64,000 nt of DNA from Pseudomonas sp. AKS31 (GTDB taxonomy: Bacteria; Pseudomonadota; Gammaproteobacteria; Pseudomonadales; Pseudomonadaceae), in NCBI RefSeq assembly GCF_023634765.1, contig NZ_JAMLFX010000003.1:263178-327177 (forward strand), in the 5' to 3' direction. Shown here in pieces: positions 8,798 through 16,702 of this stretch. The notes beneath the pieces were generated by a model. The model was not told where the DNA came from, did no database searches, and worked only from the letters and a program-made list of their open reading frames with translations. Within the stretch, counting starts at the first letter, position 1; every line of letters starts with the position of its first letter. Position numbers and translations under genes: made by a program.

Positions 8798-9360
8798 ATG
8801 CCTGCCTATTGGTAATGGCGTACAGCAATAATAAACGCCGCGTAAGTGATTGCATTTGTTGGCTATCGATCTGCCTCACACTTAAATCATTACCCTATAT
8901 ATAAAAGCCATCATAGTGATGGCACTTTTACGATTGTTGGATGTCTCGCTGTGAATTGTTGAAACAACACCAAGGTCTTTCGGAATCATCCTACATCCGA
9001 ATTTTTTAAAACCCGGCATGCTCCCCCACCATGCTCGTCGGCCCCCGTTTACGGCGATCGGCGACACTTGGGACGATCGCTCTAAATCAAGCGTTCCAGG
9101 CATTTTGTACGGGTATCTGAATATAAACAGAGGATCGGGGATTCCCTGACGGAATATAGGGAAAACTCCTACAACAAACAAAGAACACTTCGTCTTGTTG
9201 TTTAATCAGATGCTTGCTAGTGGCCATCATAGTGATTACGATGCGCCCACTTGAAAGAGCACATCTCAATTGGATGAGTCGCTGCACCGCTCTTCGATAC
9301 TGTCCCGCGCCGCGGTAACTCCAATAGGCGCCTGACTGTAATCCTTAATAAAGGCCATGG
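8798..9360. other. Long AT-rich upstream region of the T6SS cluster, no supported gene
   Basis: No reading frame here has convincing composition or a ribosome site. The region holds a hairpin, GCCATCA-TAG-TGATGGC at 8907-8923, followed by ACTTTTA. The 14-base word GCCATCATAGTGAT occurs at 8907-8920 and again at 9223-9236. The sequence just before tssA (AATAAAGGCC) gives its ribosome site. The length suggests a long regulated leader or distal promoter. Confidence 0.5.
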
Positions 9361-10923
9361 ATGTCCTACTCAAGCAAACTTTCCGCCCATTACCTCGAAC
9401 TCGCAAAAGTCTCTGTTTCCAAAGAGAATTTCGCGGGCGAAGACGTTCGTTTTTCGAGCGAATTCGAGGCCTTGGAAAGTGAGTTGGCCAAAGCCTCGTC
9501 GATGCACGAAAGCGGGCAGATCGACTGGCTGAAAATTCGCGAAAACAGCGAAAATCTGCTGCGTACCCAATCCAAGGATTTGCGTGTCGGCGCCTGGCTG
9601 ACCTGGTCGCTTTACCAGCGCGAATCCTTCCCCGGGCTGCTGGCCGGCCTCGGTCTGCTGCACCATCTGTCGGAAAATAATTGGGCCGACGTTCACCCGC
9701 TCAAACCCCGCACCCGAGCCGCCGCCATCGGCTGGCTGGTGCCGCGTCTCGAGCAGGTCATCACCGAAAACATTGCGATCAAAGAGCAGTTGCCGATGTT
9801 CCGGCAGCTCTCCGAGCACCTGTCCGGCCTTGAAGCGGCATGTGCTGAGCATCTGGGCGATGATTCGCCGCTGCTGCTGCCGATCTCTCGTCGCCTGAAA
9901 ACCATGATCCAGCGCGCCGCCGACAATCAACCGGCCCCCGGTGTGGTCGGTGCAGCAGTGGCGCAGGTCAAGCAGGCCGCGAGCCAGTTGCTCACCCCAG
10001 GCGCACCGATCGATAACGAACGAGACGCGCACAAAGCCCTGCGCGCGCAACAGGAAAGCGCCCGACCGTTGTGCGCCTGGTGGCTCAAGCAGAAGGCCAC
10101 CGACCTGCGCGCCCTGCGCCTGAACCGCACGCTGCTGTGGATGACCATCGACGCAGTACCCGAGCGCAATGCCGAACAGATCACCGTGTTGCGCGGCCTG
10201 CCGCTGGAAAAGCTCAAGCTCTACCAGGACCGCTTCGATCAGGGCAAATACGCCGACCTGCTAGTGGAACTGGAGGCGAGCCTGGCGAAGGCGCCGTTCT
10301 GGTTCGATGGCCAGAGGATGGTCTGGGAATGTCTCCAGAACCTCAACGCCGAATTGGCAATGCGCGAAGTGGAAATCCACTTCGCGCTTTTGGTTCAACG
10401 CCTGCCCGGCATTGTCGAGTTGCGCTTCCATGACGGCGCGCCTTTTGCCGATCCGTCCACTCGGGCGTGGATCGCCGCCAACGTCATGCCGCACCTGCAA
10501 AGCGCCAGCGCGCCGCGCAAGGTCGAAAGCGAAAACGTCGAAACCCAGCCGGCCTGGGAAAAGGCCCTTGAAGAAGTCCTGCCGTTGCTGCGCAAGGAAG
10601 GCCTGAAGCCCGCCGTGCAGATTCTCAAGCAGGGTTTGCAGTCGGCCCACGGTGGCCGCGAGCGCTTCTTCTGGCAGTTCGCCCTCGCACGCCTGTGCTT
10701 CATGGCCAAGAAGTACGAACTGGCCAAGAACCAGCTGGAAACCCTCGATCAGACATTACAGGACTCAGGCCTGCACGCCTGGGAGCCCGATCTTGCATTG
10801 GAAGTGCTGCACCTGCTGCACAGTTGCTGCGAGTTGTTGCCGCAGAACCATGCCGTACGTGAACGCAAGGAAGAGATTTATCGCAGGCTGTGCCACCTCG
10901 ACCTCGAAGTGGTACTCGAATAG
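9361..10923 (+). CDS. tssA: TssA (ImpA/VasJ type), T6SS baseplate and sheath-assembly protein
   Basis: A cytoplasmic protein of 520 residues. The N-terminal ImpA_N domain is seen around residues 75-145 (RVGAWLTWSLYQRE, then GLGLLHHLSENNWADVHPLK, RTRAAAIGWLVPRLE), the region that defines TssA. The C-terminal half is helical and VasJ-like. TssA primes baseplate and sheath polymerisation at the membrane complex. It is the first gene of the cluster, starting at the second of two nearby ATGs (9361) with AAAGG at proper distance. tssB follows after 32 bases. Confidence 0.88.
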   Translation: MSYSSKLSAHYLELAKVSVSKENFAGEDVRFSSEFEALESELAKASSMHESGQIDWLKIRENSENLLRTQSKDLRVGAWLTWSLYQRESFPGLLAGLGLLHHLSENNWADVHPLKPRTRAAAIGWLVPRLEQVITENIAIKEQLPMFRQLSEHLSGLEAACAEHLGDDSPLLLPISRRLKTMIQRAADNQPAPGVVGAAVAQVKQAASQLLTPGAPIDNERDAHKALRAQQESARPLCAWWLKQKATDLRALRLNRTLLWMTIDAVPERNAEQITVLRGLPLEKLKLYQDRFDQGKYADLLVELEASLAKAPFWFDGQRMVWECLQNLNAELAMREVEIHFALLVQRLPGIVELRFHDGAPFADPSTRAWIAANVMPHLQSASAPRKVESENVETQPAWEKALEEVLPLLRKEGLKPAVQILKQGLQSAHGGRERFFWQFALARLCFMAKKYELAKNQLETLDQTLQDSGLHAWEPDLALEVLHLLHSCCELLPQNHAVRERKEEIYRRLCHLDLEVVLE

Positions 10924-10955
10924 GCCCCAGGGCCACAACCGCAAGGAGAAAAGCC

Positions 10956-11459
10956 ATGGCCAAAGAAGGCTCGGTAGCCCCCAAGGAACGCATCAACGTC
11001 ACCTTCAAACCCGCCACCGGCGGTGCTCAGGAAGAGATTGAACTGCCGCTGAAGCTGCTGGCAATCGGTGACTACACCCACCGCAAGGACGATCGCAAAA
11101 TCGAAGATCGCAAGCCGATCAGCATCGACAAGATGACCTTCGACGAAGTGTTGGCCAAGCAAGAACTGGGTCTGACGCTGAGCGTGCCGAACCGTCTGCA
11201 GGAAGATGGCGAGGCCGACGAGCTGGCTGTGCAACTGCGCGTCAATTCGATGAAGGACTTCAACCCGGCCAGCCTGGTCGAGCAAGTGCCTGAGCTGAAA
11301 AAACTGATGGAACTGCGCGATGCGCTGGTGGCCCTCAAAGGCCCGCTGGGTAACGCACCTGCGTTCCGTAAAGCGATCGAAGGCGTGCTCGCCGACGACG
11401 AATCCCGCGGTCGCGTACTCGGTGAGCTGGGCCTGAACGCCGCAGCCCCGGACGCCTGA
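10956..11459 (+). CDS. tssB: TssB (VipA/ImpB), contractile sheath small subunit
   Basis: A protein of 167 residues. The start is the ATG at 10956 after AAGGAGAAAAGCC; a longer upstream frame has no support. Family features are RINVTFKP near the start, ELPLKLLAIGDYT, and the helix PELKKLMELRDALVALKGPL that packs against TssC. TssB and TssC form the phage-tail-like sheath whose contraction drives the spike. It is followed by tssC after 25 bases. Confidence 0.95.
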   Translation: MAKEGSVAPKERINVTFKPATGGAQEEIELPLKLLAIGDYTHRKDDRKIEDRKPISIDKMTFDEVLAKQELGLTLSVPNRLQEDGEADELAVQLRVNSMKDFNPASLVEQVPELKKLMELRDALVALKGPLGNAPAFRKAIEGVLADDESRGRVLGELGLNAAAPDA

Positions 11460-11484
11460 GACTCCAGCCAAGGAAGCCAACACA

Positions 11485-12960
11485 ATGAGCACTAGCGCAG
11501 CACAAGAGAAGAGCGCCGGCAACGGCGAGTACAGCATTCTCGACAGCATCATCGCCGAAACCCGTCTGACTCCGGACGACGAAGCCTACGACATCGCCAA
11601 GCGCGGTGTGTCGGCGTTCATCGAAGAGCTGCTCAAGCCGCAGAACAACGGTGAGCCGGTCAAGAAGGCCATGGTTGACCGCATGATCGCCGAGATCGAT
11701 GCCAAGCTCAGCCGTCAGATGGACGAAATCCTGCACCACCCGGACTTCCAGGCTCTGGAATCGTCGTGGCGTGGTCTGCAGTTGCTGGTCGACCGCACCA
11801 ACTTCCGCGAAAACATCAAGATCGAAATCCTCAACGTCTCGAAAGAAGACCTGCTGGACGATTTCGAAGATTCGCCGGAAGTCATGCAGTCGGGCCTGTA
11901 CAAGCACATCTACACCGCTGAATACGGCCAGTTCGGTGGTCAGCCTGTGGGCGCGATCATCGCTAACTACTACATGTCGCCAAGCTCGCCAGACGTCAAG
12001 CTGATGCAGTACGTCGCCAGCGTTTCGTGCATGTCCCACGCGCCGTTCATCGCTGCGGCCGGCCCGAAATTCTTCGGTCTGGAAAGCTTCACCGGCCTGC
12101 CGGATCTGAAAGATCTGAAAGACCACTTCGAAGGCCCGCAATTCGCCAAATGGCAGAGCTTCCGTACCTCGGAAGACTCCCGTTATGTTGGTCTGACCGT
12201 GCCGCGTTTCCTGCTGCGTAACCCGTACGATCCGGAAGAAAACCCGGTCAAATCGTTCGTGTACAAGGAAACCGTTGCCAACAGCCACGAGCACTACCTG
12301 TGGGGCAACACCGCTTACGCGTTCGGCACCAAGCTGACCGACAGCTTCGCCAAATTCCGCTGGTGCCCGAACATCATCGGCCCGCAGAGCGGTGGCGCGG
12401 TTGAAGATCTGCCTCTGCACCATTTCGAAAGCATGGGCGAAATCGAAACCAAGATCCCTACCGAGGTTCTGGTTTCCGACCGTCGTGAATACGAACTGGC
12501 CGAGGAAGGCTTCATCTCCCTGACCATGCGTAAAGGCTCCGACAACGCGGCGTTCTTCTCCGCAAGCTCGGTGCAGAAGCCGAAGTTCTTCGGCATCAGC
12601 GCAGAAGGCAAGGCTGCAGAGCTGAACTACAAGCTCGGCACCCAACTGCCGTACATGATGATCGTCAACCGTCTGGCTCACTACTTGAAAGTGCTGCAGC
12701 GCGAGCAACTCGGTTCGTGGAAAGAACGTACCGACCTCGAGCTGGAACTGAACAAGTGGATCCGTCAGTACGTTGCCGACCAGGAAAACCCGAGCGCCGA
12801 AGTGCGTGGCCGTCGTCCGCTGCGCGCTGCGCAAGTGATCGTCAGCGACGTTGAAGGCGAGCCGGGCTGGTACCGCGTGAGCTTGAACGTGCGTCCGCAC
12901 TTCAAGTACATGGGTGCCGATTTCACCCTGTCGCTGGTTGGCAAGCTGGACAAAGAGTAA
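11485..12960 (+). CDS. tssC: TssC (VipB/ImpC), contractile sheath large subunit
   Basis: A protein of 491 residues, normal family length. Diagnostic segments include LDAIIAETR-like ILDSIIAETRLTPDDEAYD near the N-terminus, HHPDFQALESSWRGLQLLVD (about 83-102), the EYGQFGGQPVGAIIANYY region and NPYDPEENPVKSF. The C-terminal part, with RRPLRAAQVIVSDVEGEPGW, is the ClpV-accessible end of the sheath in related systems. An AAGGAAG ribosome site precedes the ATG. Confidence 0.96.
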   Translation: MSTSAAQEKSAGNGEYSILDSIIAETRLTPDDEAYDIAKRGVSAFIEELLKPQNNGEPVKKAMVDRMIAEIDAKLSRQMDEILHHPDFQALESSWRGLQLLVDRTNFRENIKIEILNVSKEDLLDDFEDSPEVMQSGLYKHIYTAEYGQFGGQPVGAIIANYYMSPSSPDVKLMQYVASVSCMSHAPFIAAAGPKFFGLESFTGLPDLKDLKDHFEGPQFAKWQSFRTSEDSRYVGLTVPRFLLRNPYDPEENPVKSFVYKETVANSHEHYLWGNTAYAFGTKLTDSFAKFRWCPNIIGPQSGGAVEDLPLHHFESMGEIETKIPTEVLVSDRREYELAEEGFISLTMRKGSDNAAFFSASSVQKPKFFGISAEGKAAELNYKLGTQLPYMMIVNRLAHYLKVLQREQLGSWKERTDLELELNKWIRQYVADQENPSAEVRGRRPLRAAQVIVSDVEGEPGWYRVSLNVRPHFKYMGADFTLSLVGKLDKE

Positions 12961-12969
12961 GAGCGACTC

Positions 12970-13377
12970 ATGGACGGATACGGCAGCCTGTTCGAACGCC
13001 TCAACGGCGACGCGCAACTACGCAAGGGCAACAGCCTTGAGGCTTGTGCCATGGCGTCAGTGGCTGCCCATCTGGCCAAAATGCTCAGCACCCGGGCCGG
13101 CAGCGTGCAAACGCTGTCCGACTACGGGTTGCCCGATCTCAATGACATGCGCCTGAGCCTGCACGACTCCCTGAGTCAGGCCCGTCTGGCCATCGAAAAC
13201 TTCATCGAAGCCTACGAGCCGCGCCTGAGCAATGTGCGTGTCATTTCCCTGCCGCGTGACCACGATCAACTGCGCCTGGCCTTCAGTATCGAAGGCTTGC
13301 TGGAAGTTGAAGGGTTCAAGCGTCAGGTCAGTTTTTCCGCGCGCCTGGATGGCAGCGGTCAAGTGAAGGTCACCTAA
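12970..13377 (+). CDS. tssE: TssE, gp25-like T6SS baseplate protein
   Basis: A protein of 135 residues related to phage T4 gp25 (GPW_gp25 family). Visible family features are SLFERL near the start, LSDYGLPDLNDM (about 53-64), and IENFIEAYEPRLSNVRV (about 77-93) with the EPRL motif. TssE starts sheath assembly on the baseplate. It begins 10 bases after tssC and is followed by the PAAR gene after 12 bases, so the cargo insert sits within the operon. Confidence 0.92.
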   Translation: MDGYGSLFERLNGDAQLRKGNSLEACAMASVAAHLAKMLSTRAGSVQTLSDYGLPDLNDMRLSLHDSLSQARLAIENFIEAYEPRLSNVRVISLPRDHDQLRLAFSIEGLLEVEGFKRQVSFSARLDGSGQVKVT

Positions 13378-13388
13378 GGAGATCCCCG

Positions 13389-13913
13389 ATGTCTGGCAAA
13401 CCCGCAGCACGCGTATCCGACCCCACCGCTTGCCCACTTCCAGGCCACGGTACCAACCCGATCGCCGCCGGTTCCGGCGACGTGTTCTTCGACGGCCTCG
13501 CGGCCGCCCGCGAAGGTGATGCCTCCGCGTGTGGTGGTGCGATGGTCGGCGGCTTGGCCACGACGGTAAAAATCAACGGCAAGTCTGCTGTCACTGTTGA
13601 TTCCATAGGCTCCCACGGCAACAAAGTCACCGCCGGTTCCGGGACGGTGATTATCGGCAATTCGCATTCACCAGCCCCGTTTGTGCCGCCGTTGCCGGTG
13701 GAGCTCAGTTGGCCTTTTACCCAGCACTTCGTCGCACGCAATCCGAGAACCGGTGCTCCGGTCGCAAACCGTGCCTACACCCTGAGAACGGCCTCTGGCA
13801 AAGAAATCAAGGGCGTTACTGATGCACAGGGTAAAACGGCGCCGATTGCTTCCAATTTGGCTGAAAGCGTCACGCTTACCTTCGAACCGCAGTCTTCGCT
13901 CGTGATTGCATAG
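13389..13913 (+). CDS. PAAR-domain spike-tip protein with a C-terminal beta-rich extension
   Basis: A protein of 174 residues. The PAAR domain (about 1-95) has the repeated Pro-Ala-Ala-Arg-like turns (AARVSDPTACP, GHGTNPIAAGSGDVFFDG, AAREGDASACGG) and ends IIGNSHSPAP. It caps VgrG and sharpens the spike. A Pro-rich linker leads to an extension (about 108-174) with HFVARNPRTGAPVANRAYTL and GVTDAQGKTAPI. This resembles a transthyretin/carboxypeptidase-regulatory beta-sandwich of the kind that docks cargo on VgrG or PAAR tips. I infer that it carries the 326-residue product encoded 10 bases downstream. Confidence 0.88.
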   Translation: MSGKPAARVSDPTACPLPGHGTNPIAAGSGDVFFDGLAAAREGDASACGGAMVGGLATTVKINGKSAVTVDSIGSHGNKVTAGSGTVIIGNSHSPAPFVPPLPVELSWPFTQHFVARNPRTGAPVANRAYTLRTASGKEIKGVTDAQGKTAPIASNLAESVTLTFEPQSSLVIA

Positions 13914-13923
13914 GGTTTATGAC

Positions 13924-14904
13924 ATGACCGCACCGGCACCACTCACGACCCAGCTCACGCCTTCTTCTGACAAGACGCCAGTAGAAGTGCCTGTGGACGA
14001 ATTCCAGATCACAGATATTCCTGGCGCCATGAGGAAAATGGGCTGGGTGCAGGCCGCTCGACTGATGCAGCGCTGGTTCGATGGCAAGCCTTACGAAATG
14101 ACTATCGACGAAAAAGAAGGGCGTCTTGACGTTAAACAACTCACTCCAGAAAAACTGTTTGATGATCTGGAGTTCGATTGGTTGAACAGTGCGTCACCGC
14201 ACACAGGTGAAGATGTAAAAGCGTTGCTCGAAAAAGCAGCGTATGCCAGTCAGTACAACGAGCTGATCGGGCGTGCCAAAGGATTGAATCAACTGGCGCC
14301 TGGTCTTTTGCAGTTTATGACGCGTCTGAGAGATCTCGGGATTCTTGATCAGGCAAGCATGGATCTGAAAACAGGCGAATATGATTTCAGTTCTATGAGC
14401 GCCCAAGAGTTGGAAGTAACATCGCAGTACAATCGCAGGTCTATCGGAACTGATAAGTGGGCAAGAATTACTGATCCACTGGATGATGTTTACGGAACGT
14501 TGGGTGGGTTTTCCGTAAAGTTTGCTGTTACCAAATTTTCAACGGTTTCGAAAACCAAAAAAACACCGGCCACTTTGCATATCGAAGAAATTGGTTGCTA
14601 CATACGTGATACGTATGAGTTTTTGAATGACAGCAGTAATAATCAGCCGCTTGGATACTGGAGCTTTGAAAGTGGCGTGAAAGGATTTAGTGCGTTGGGT
14701 CGAGATACATTTGAGGCCGATGGTCAGTTATATCACAAGGTAACTAACGATAGCTTCAATCAGTACCGTGCTCTACATGGTAAAGGTGGCGATTTGTTTG
14801 TTTATTCAACCGTGAAGAAGTTGCCAACATCCATTGACTTTCGTTTCATGAGTGCCGATTTCGGTGAGTTCGTGGCGAGGGCAAAGCCGATGGTAGCGTC
14901 ATGA
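13924..14904 (+). CDS. Putative PAAR-associated T6SS effector (DUF6402-like)
   Basis: A protein of 326 residues without signal peptide. The start is the ATG at 13924; a frame beginning at 13906 overlaps the PAAR gene. The N-terminal segment FQITDIPGAMRKMGWVQAA, followed by LMQRWFDGKPYEM, recalls the DUF6402 family often found next to PAAR genes (from memory, moderate certainty). I see no catalytic motif I can name. It includes IEEIGCYIRDTYEFLNDS and GYWSFESGVKGFSALG, and base composition becomes AT-rich after about 14100. Position directly behind PAAR and before three membrane or periplasmic proteins argues for a toxin acting in the envelope. Its activity is unknown. Confidence 0.6.
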   Translation: MTAPAPLTTQLTPSSDKTPVEVPVDEFQITDIPGAMRKMGWVQAARLMQRWFDGKPYEMTIDEKEGRLDVKQLTPEKLFDDLEFDWLNSASPHTGEDVKALLEKAAYASQYNELIGRAKGLNQLAPGLLQFMTRLRDLGILDQASMDLKTGEYDFSSMSAQELEVTSQYNRRSIGTDKWARITDPLDDVYGTLGGFSVKFAVTKFSTVSKTKKTPATLHIEEIGCYIRDTYEFLNDSSNNQPLGYWSFESGVKGFSALGRDTFEADGQLYHKVTNDSFNQYRALHGKGGDLFVYSTVKKLPTSIDFRFMSADFGEFVARAKPMVAS

Positions 14905-15284
14905 TCAGTGCTAACAGAAAACGAGGCGTTTATCTGCTGCTGGCTGTGTCATTGCTTCTGGCGATGCTTCTCGCGCTAAAAGTTCACAGTTCTCTGGTTG
15001 CAAAGCCATTAAAAACTTATGTGAGTGAATCTGGTAAATGCTACATCGCCAGATATGCAGCTGATTATGGATTTTTGGGAATCGCAGGAAGTTTGTTAGA
15101 ACTTTTCAGCAGTCAATCCTTCTATCGGGTCTATTCAATGGATGGGGAACTTCTAAAAACATCTGAGTGGTATCTATGGATGCGAGAGGGAGATCCAGGG
15201 GCTGCCCCGGAATTTCATGGCGAGATGATCTTGTATCCGGGTTCTGAAGGCTGGGAAAGTTGGATAATTCCACAATGTCGGTAA
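14901..15284 (+). CDS. Small membrane-anchored protein, candidate immunity protein
   Basis: A protein of 127 residues whose ATG overlaps the preceding stop (ATGA), so it is translationally coupled to the candidate effector. One N-terminal membrane helix (about 9-30, VYLLLAVSLLLAMLLALKV) places the remaining ~95 residues in the periplasm. That domain (SESGKCYIARYAADYGFLG through LYPGSEGWESWIIPQC) is clearly repeated at the C-terminus of the next gene. I do not recognise the family with certainty. Coupling and topology fit an immunity protein for an envelope-acting toxin; that role is inference. Confidence 0.6.
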   Translation: MISANRKRGVYLLLAVSLLLAMLLALKVHSSLVAKPLKTYVSESGKCYIARYAADYGFLGIAGSLLELFSSQSFYRVYSMDGELLKTSEWYLWMREGDPGAAPEFHGEMILYPGSEGWESWIIPQCR

Positions 15285-15353
15285 TAGGTTTTTTTGGGGC
15301 TGAAGGCACGTCCTCATTCCAGAGTGCCGATAAAGCCATGACCGGAGTTGCAC

Positions 15354-16136
15354 ATGAATAGCCGTCACGCCATCGGTCTGGCTGTGCACTCGCTAGCCTG
15401 TGTGATTTATATCGTTATGAATGGCTATGCGGTTCCCGCCTATAAACAACTGGTCGGTGGATTGACCTCGCACGGTGTCGCCATCGGCATGGCGATGTAT
15501 CTGATTTTCTATTTTTTCGTTTTCATGAATTTGATTTTGGTCTTCATCCAGCGTCAAGCCATCCAGTTTGGCCTGGTAGTTTTGATGATGTTGACGATTC
15601 TGTTTTATCTGCTGCCGCAGTACCCCATTCGTGGCTTGGCCTATTGCGCGCTTACAGGTGGTTTGACGGTTTGCGCCATCCTGCTGACCAACGTCATCCA
15701 CACGGCTTACACCCGCTGGCGCAAGCACGCGGCACTGCAACCGCTGGAGGCTCAGAAACGTCGAGCATTGCCGCGACTGTTGCTGGCTCCGGCGCTGACC
15801 GGTGTGTCCATATGCACCGTCTTGCTGGGGTTGAAGATTTTCGGTGGCTTAACGGCGCAGGCCTTGGCGCGACACTCGAGCGAGTCGGGCGAGTGCTACC
15901 TCATCACATACGCACCCGGTTATCCCAAGCTGGGATTGATCGGGCAAGTGTTTGGGATGTTCAGCAGCGGGTACTTTTTTCGGGTGTACACCAAGGACGG
16001 CGCGTTGCTCGAATCCTCGGAATGGAATTTCCGGGTGACTGAATTTTTTGCGGTTGCTCCCGAATTCAACGGCTCGACAGTGCTGTATCCCGGCACGCAA
16101 GGCTACGAAGACTGGTGGGTGCCGGAATGCGCCTGA
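15354..16136 (+). CDS. Polytopic membrane protein with the same periplasmic domain as its neighbour
   Basis: A protein of 260 residues. The ATG at 15354 is preferred over the TTG at 15348 because CGGAG lies six bases before it. Four hydrophobic segments cover about 1-130 (IGLAVHSLACVIYIVMNGYA, LIFYFFVFMNLILVFI, and others), and a fifth lies near 150-170. The C-terminal ~85 residues (SESGECYLITYAPGYPKLGL through LYPGTQGYEDWWVPEC) align well with the mature part of the 127-residue protein upstream. Same operon and same strand. A paralogous or second-generation immunity protein is the likeliest reading; function is unproven. Confidence 0.6.
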   Translation: MNSRHAIGLAVHSLACVIYIVMNGYAVPAYKQLVGGLTSHGVAIGMAMYLIFYFFVFMNLILVFIQRQAIQFGLVVLMMLTILFYLLPQYPIRGLAYCALTGGLTVCAILLTNVIHTAYTRWRKHAALQPLEAQKRRALPRLLLAPALTGVSICTVLLGLKIFGGLTAQALARHSSESGECYLITYAPGYPKLGLIGQVFGMFSSGYFFRVYTKDGALLESSEWNFRVTEFFAVAPEFNGSTVLYPGTQGYEDWWVPECA

Positions 16137-16222
16137 TCGCCAGAAGCTCTCTCATGCAGAAAACACACGGTATGCATCGTGACGCAATGGATGCGTGTGT
16201 TTTCGAGGATGGAGGCTTGCCC

Positions 16223-16675
16223 GTGATAGGTGTATCGAACGAGATGGCCCTGCTCAGTCGCGCGCAACTCAGTTTCTTCATGGGAGCCTTGTGGACGCCA
16301 TTCTTGGCCATGCTGGCGTTTTCATCCTATGGCCTGTGGATTGGCGAGTATTCGACATTCGACTCGTCCGAGACCCACTGGGTGTATCTGTTGTGGTTCG
16401 GCATGCCCGGGTTGCTGTTGTTTGCGCTATGGGGCTCGCGGGCCGCGAAGAGCCGCAATGAGCAGCAGGCGCTGCGAATGGTCTGGCTGGCGCCGTTGAA
16501 AATCATCCCTTTCTACGCGGTGCCCTGGATGCTTTATGGCTTGTGCAGCCTGGTCGCCGGGCCATTCGACAATGCTTTCATGGCCTACGGATGGATCCTG
16601 CTCGTGCCCTACCTCCTGATCGCCGGTTACTTCTGTGCCGGTCTGACGGTCGCGCTCTACAGGATATTTTTTTGA
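16223..16675 (+). CDS. Four-helix membrane protein, cargo-module associated
   Basis: A protein of 150 residues if started at GTG 16223, which has GGAGG at 16211 at good distance; longer frames reach back to 16115 and overlap the previous gene. Hydrophobic helices are visible at about 17-35 (LWTPFLAMLAFSSYGLWI), 53-68, 92-112 (KIIPFYAVPWMLYGLCSLV) and 124-145. I do not recognise the family. Its place between the immunity-like genes and tssF suggests it belongs to the PAAR cargo module as another immunity-type or helper protein. Confidence 0.5.
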   Translation: MIGVSNEMALLSRAQLSFFMGALWTPFLAMLAFSSYGLWIGEYSTFDSSETHWVYLLWFGMPGLLLFALWGSRAAKSRNEQQALRMVWLAPLKIIPFYAVPWMLYGLCSLVAGPFDNAFMAYGWILLVPYLLIAGYFCAGLTVALYRIFF

Positions 16676-16702
16676 TGAGTTCCACTAGCAGGCAGGTAAC
16701 CC

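Noticed and set aside
8882..9287. Two overlapping minus-strand open frames (99 and 66 residues) in the T6SS upstream region
   Set aside because: No ribosome sites, no similarity to known families, and codon use unlike neighbouring genes. Their shared ITMMA-like stretch comes only from the repeated 14-base DNA word.
13924..14904. Naming an enzymatic activity for the PAAR-linked candidate effector
   Set aside because: No catalytic motif could be recognised; only genomic position and a tentative DUF6402 likeness support an effector role.
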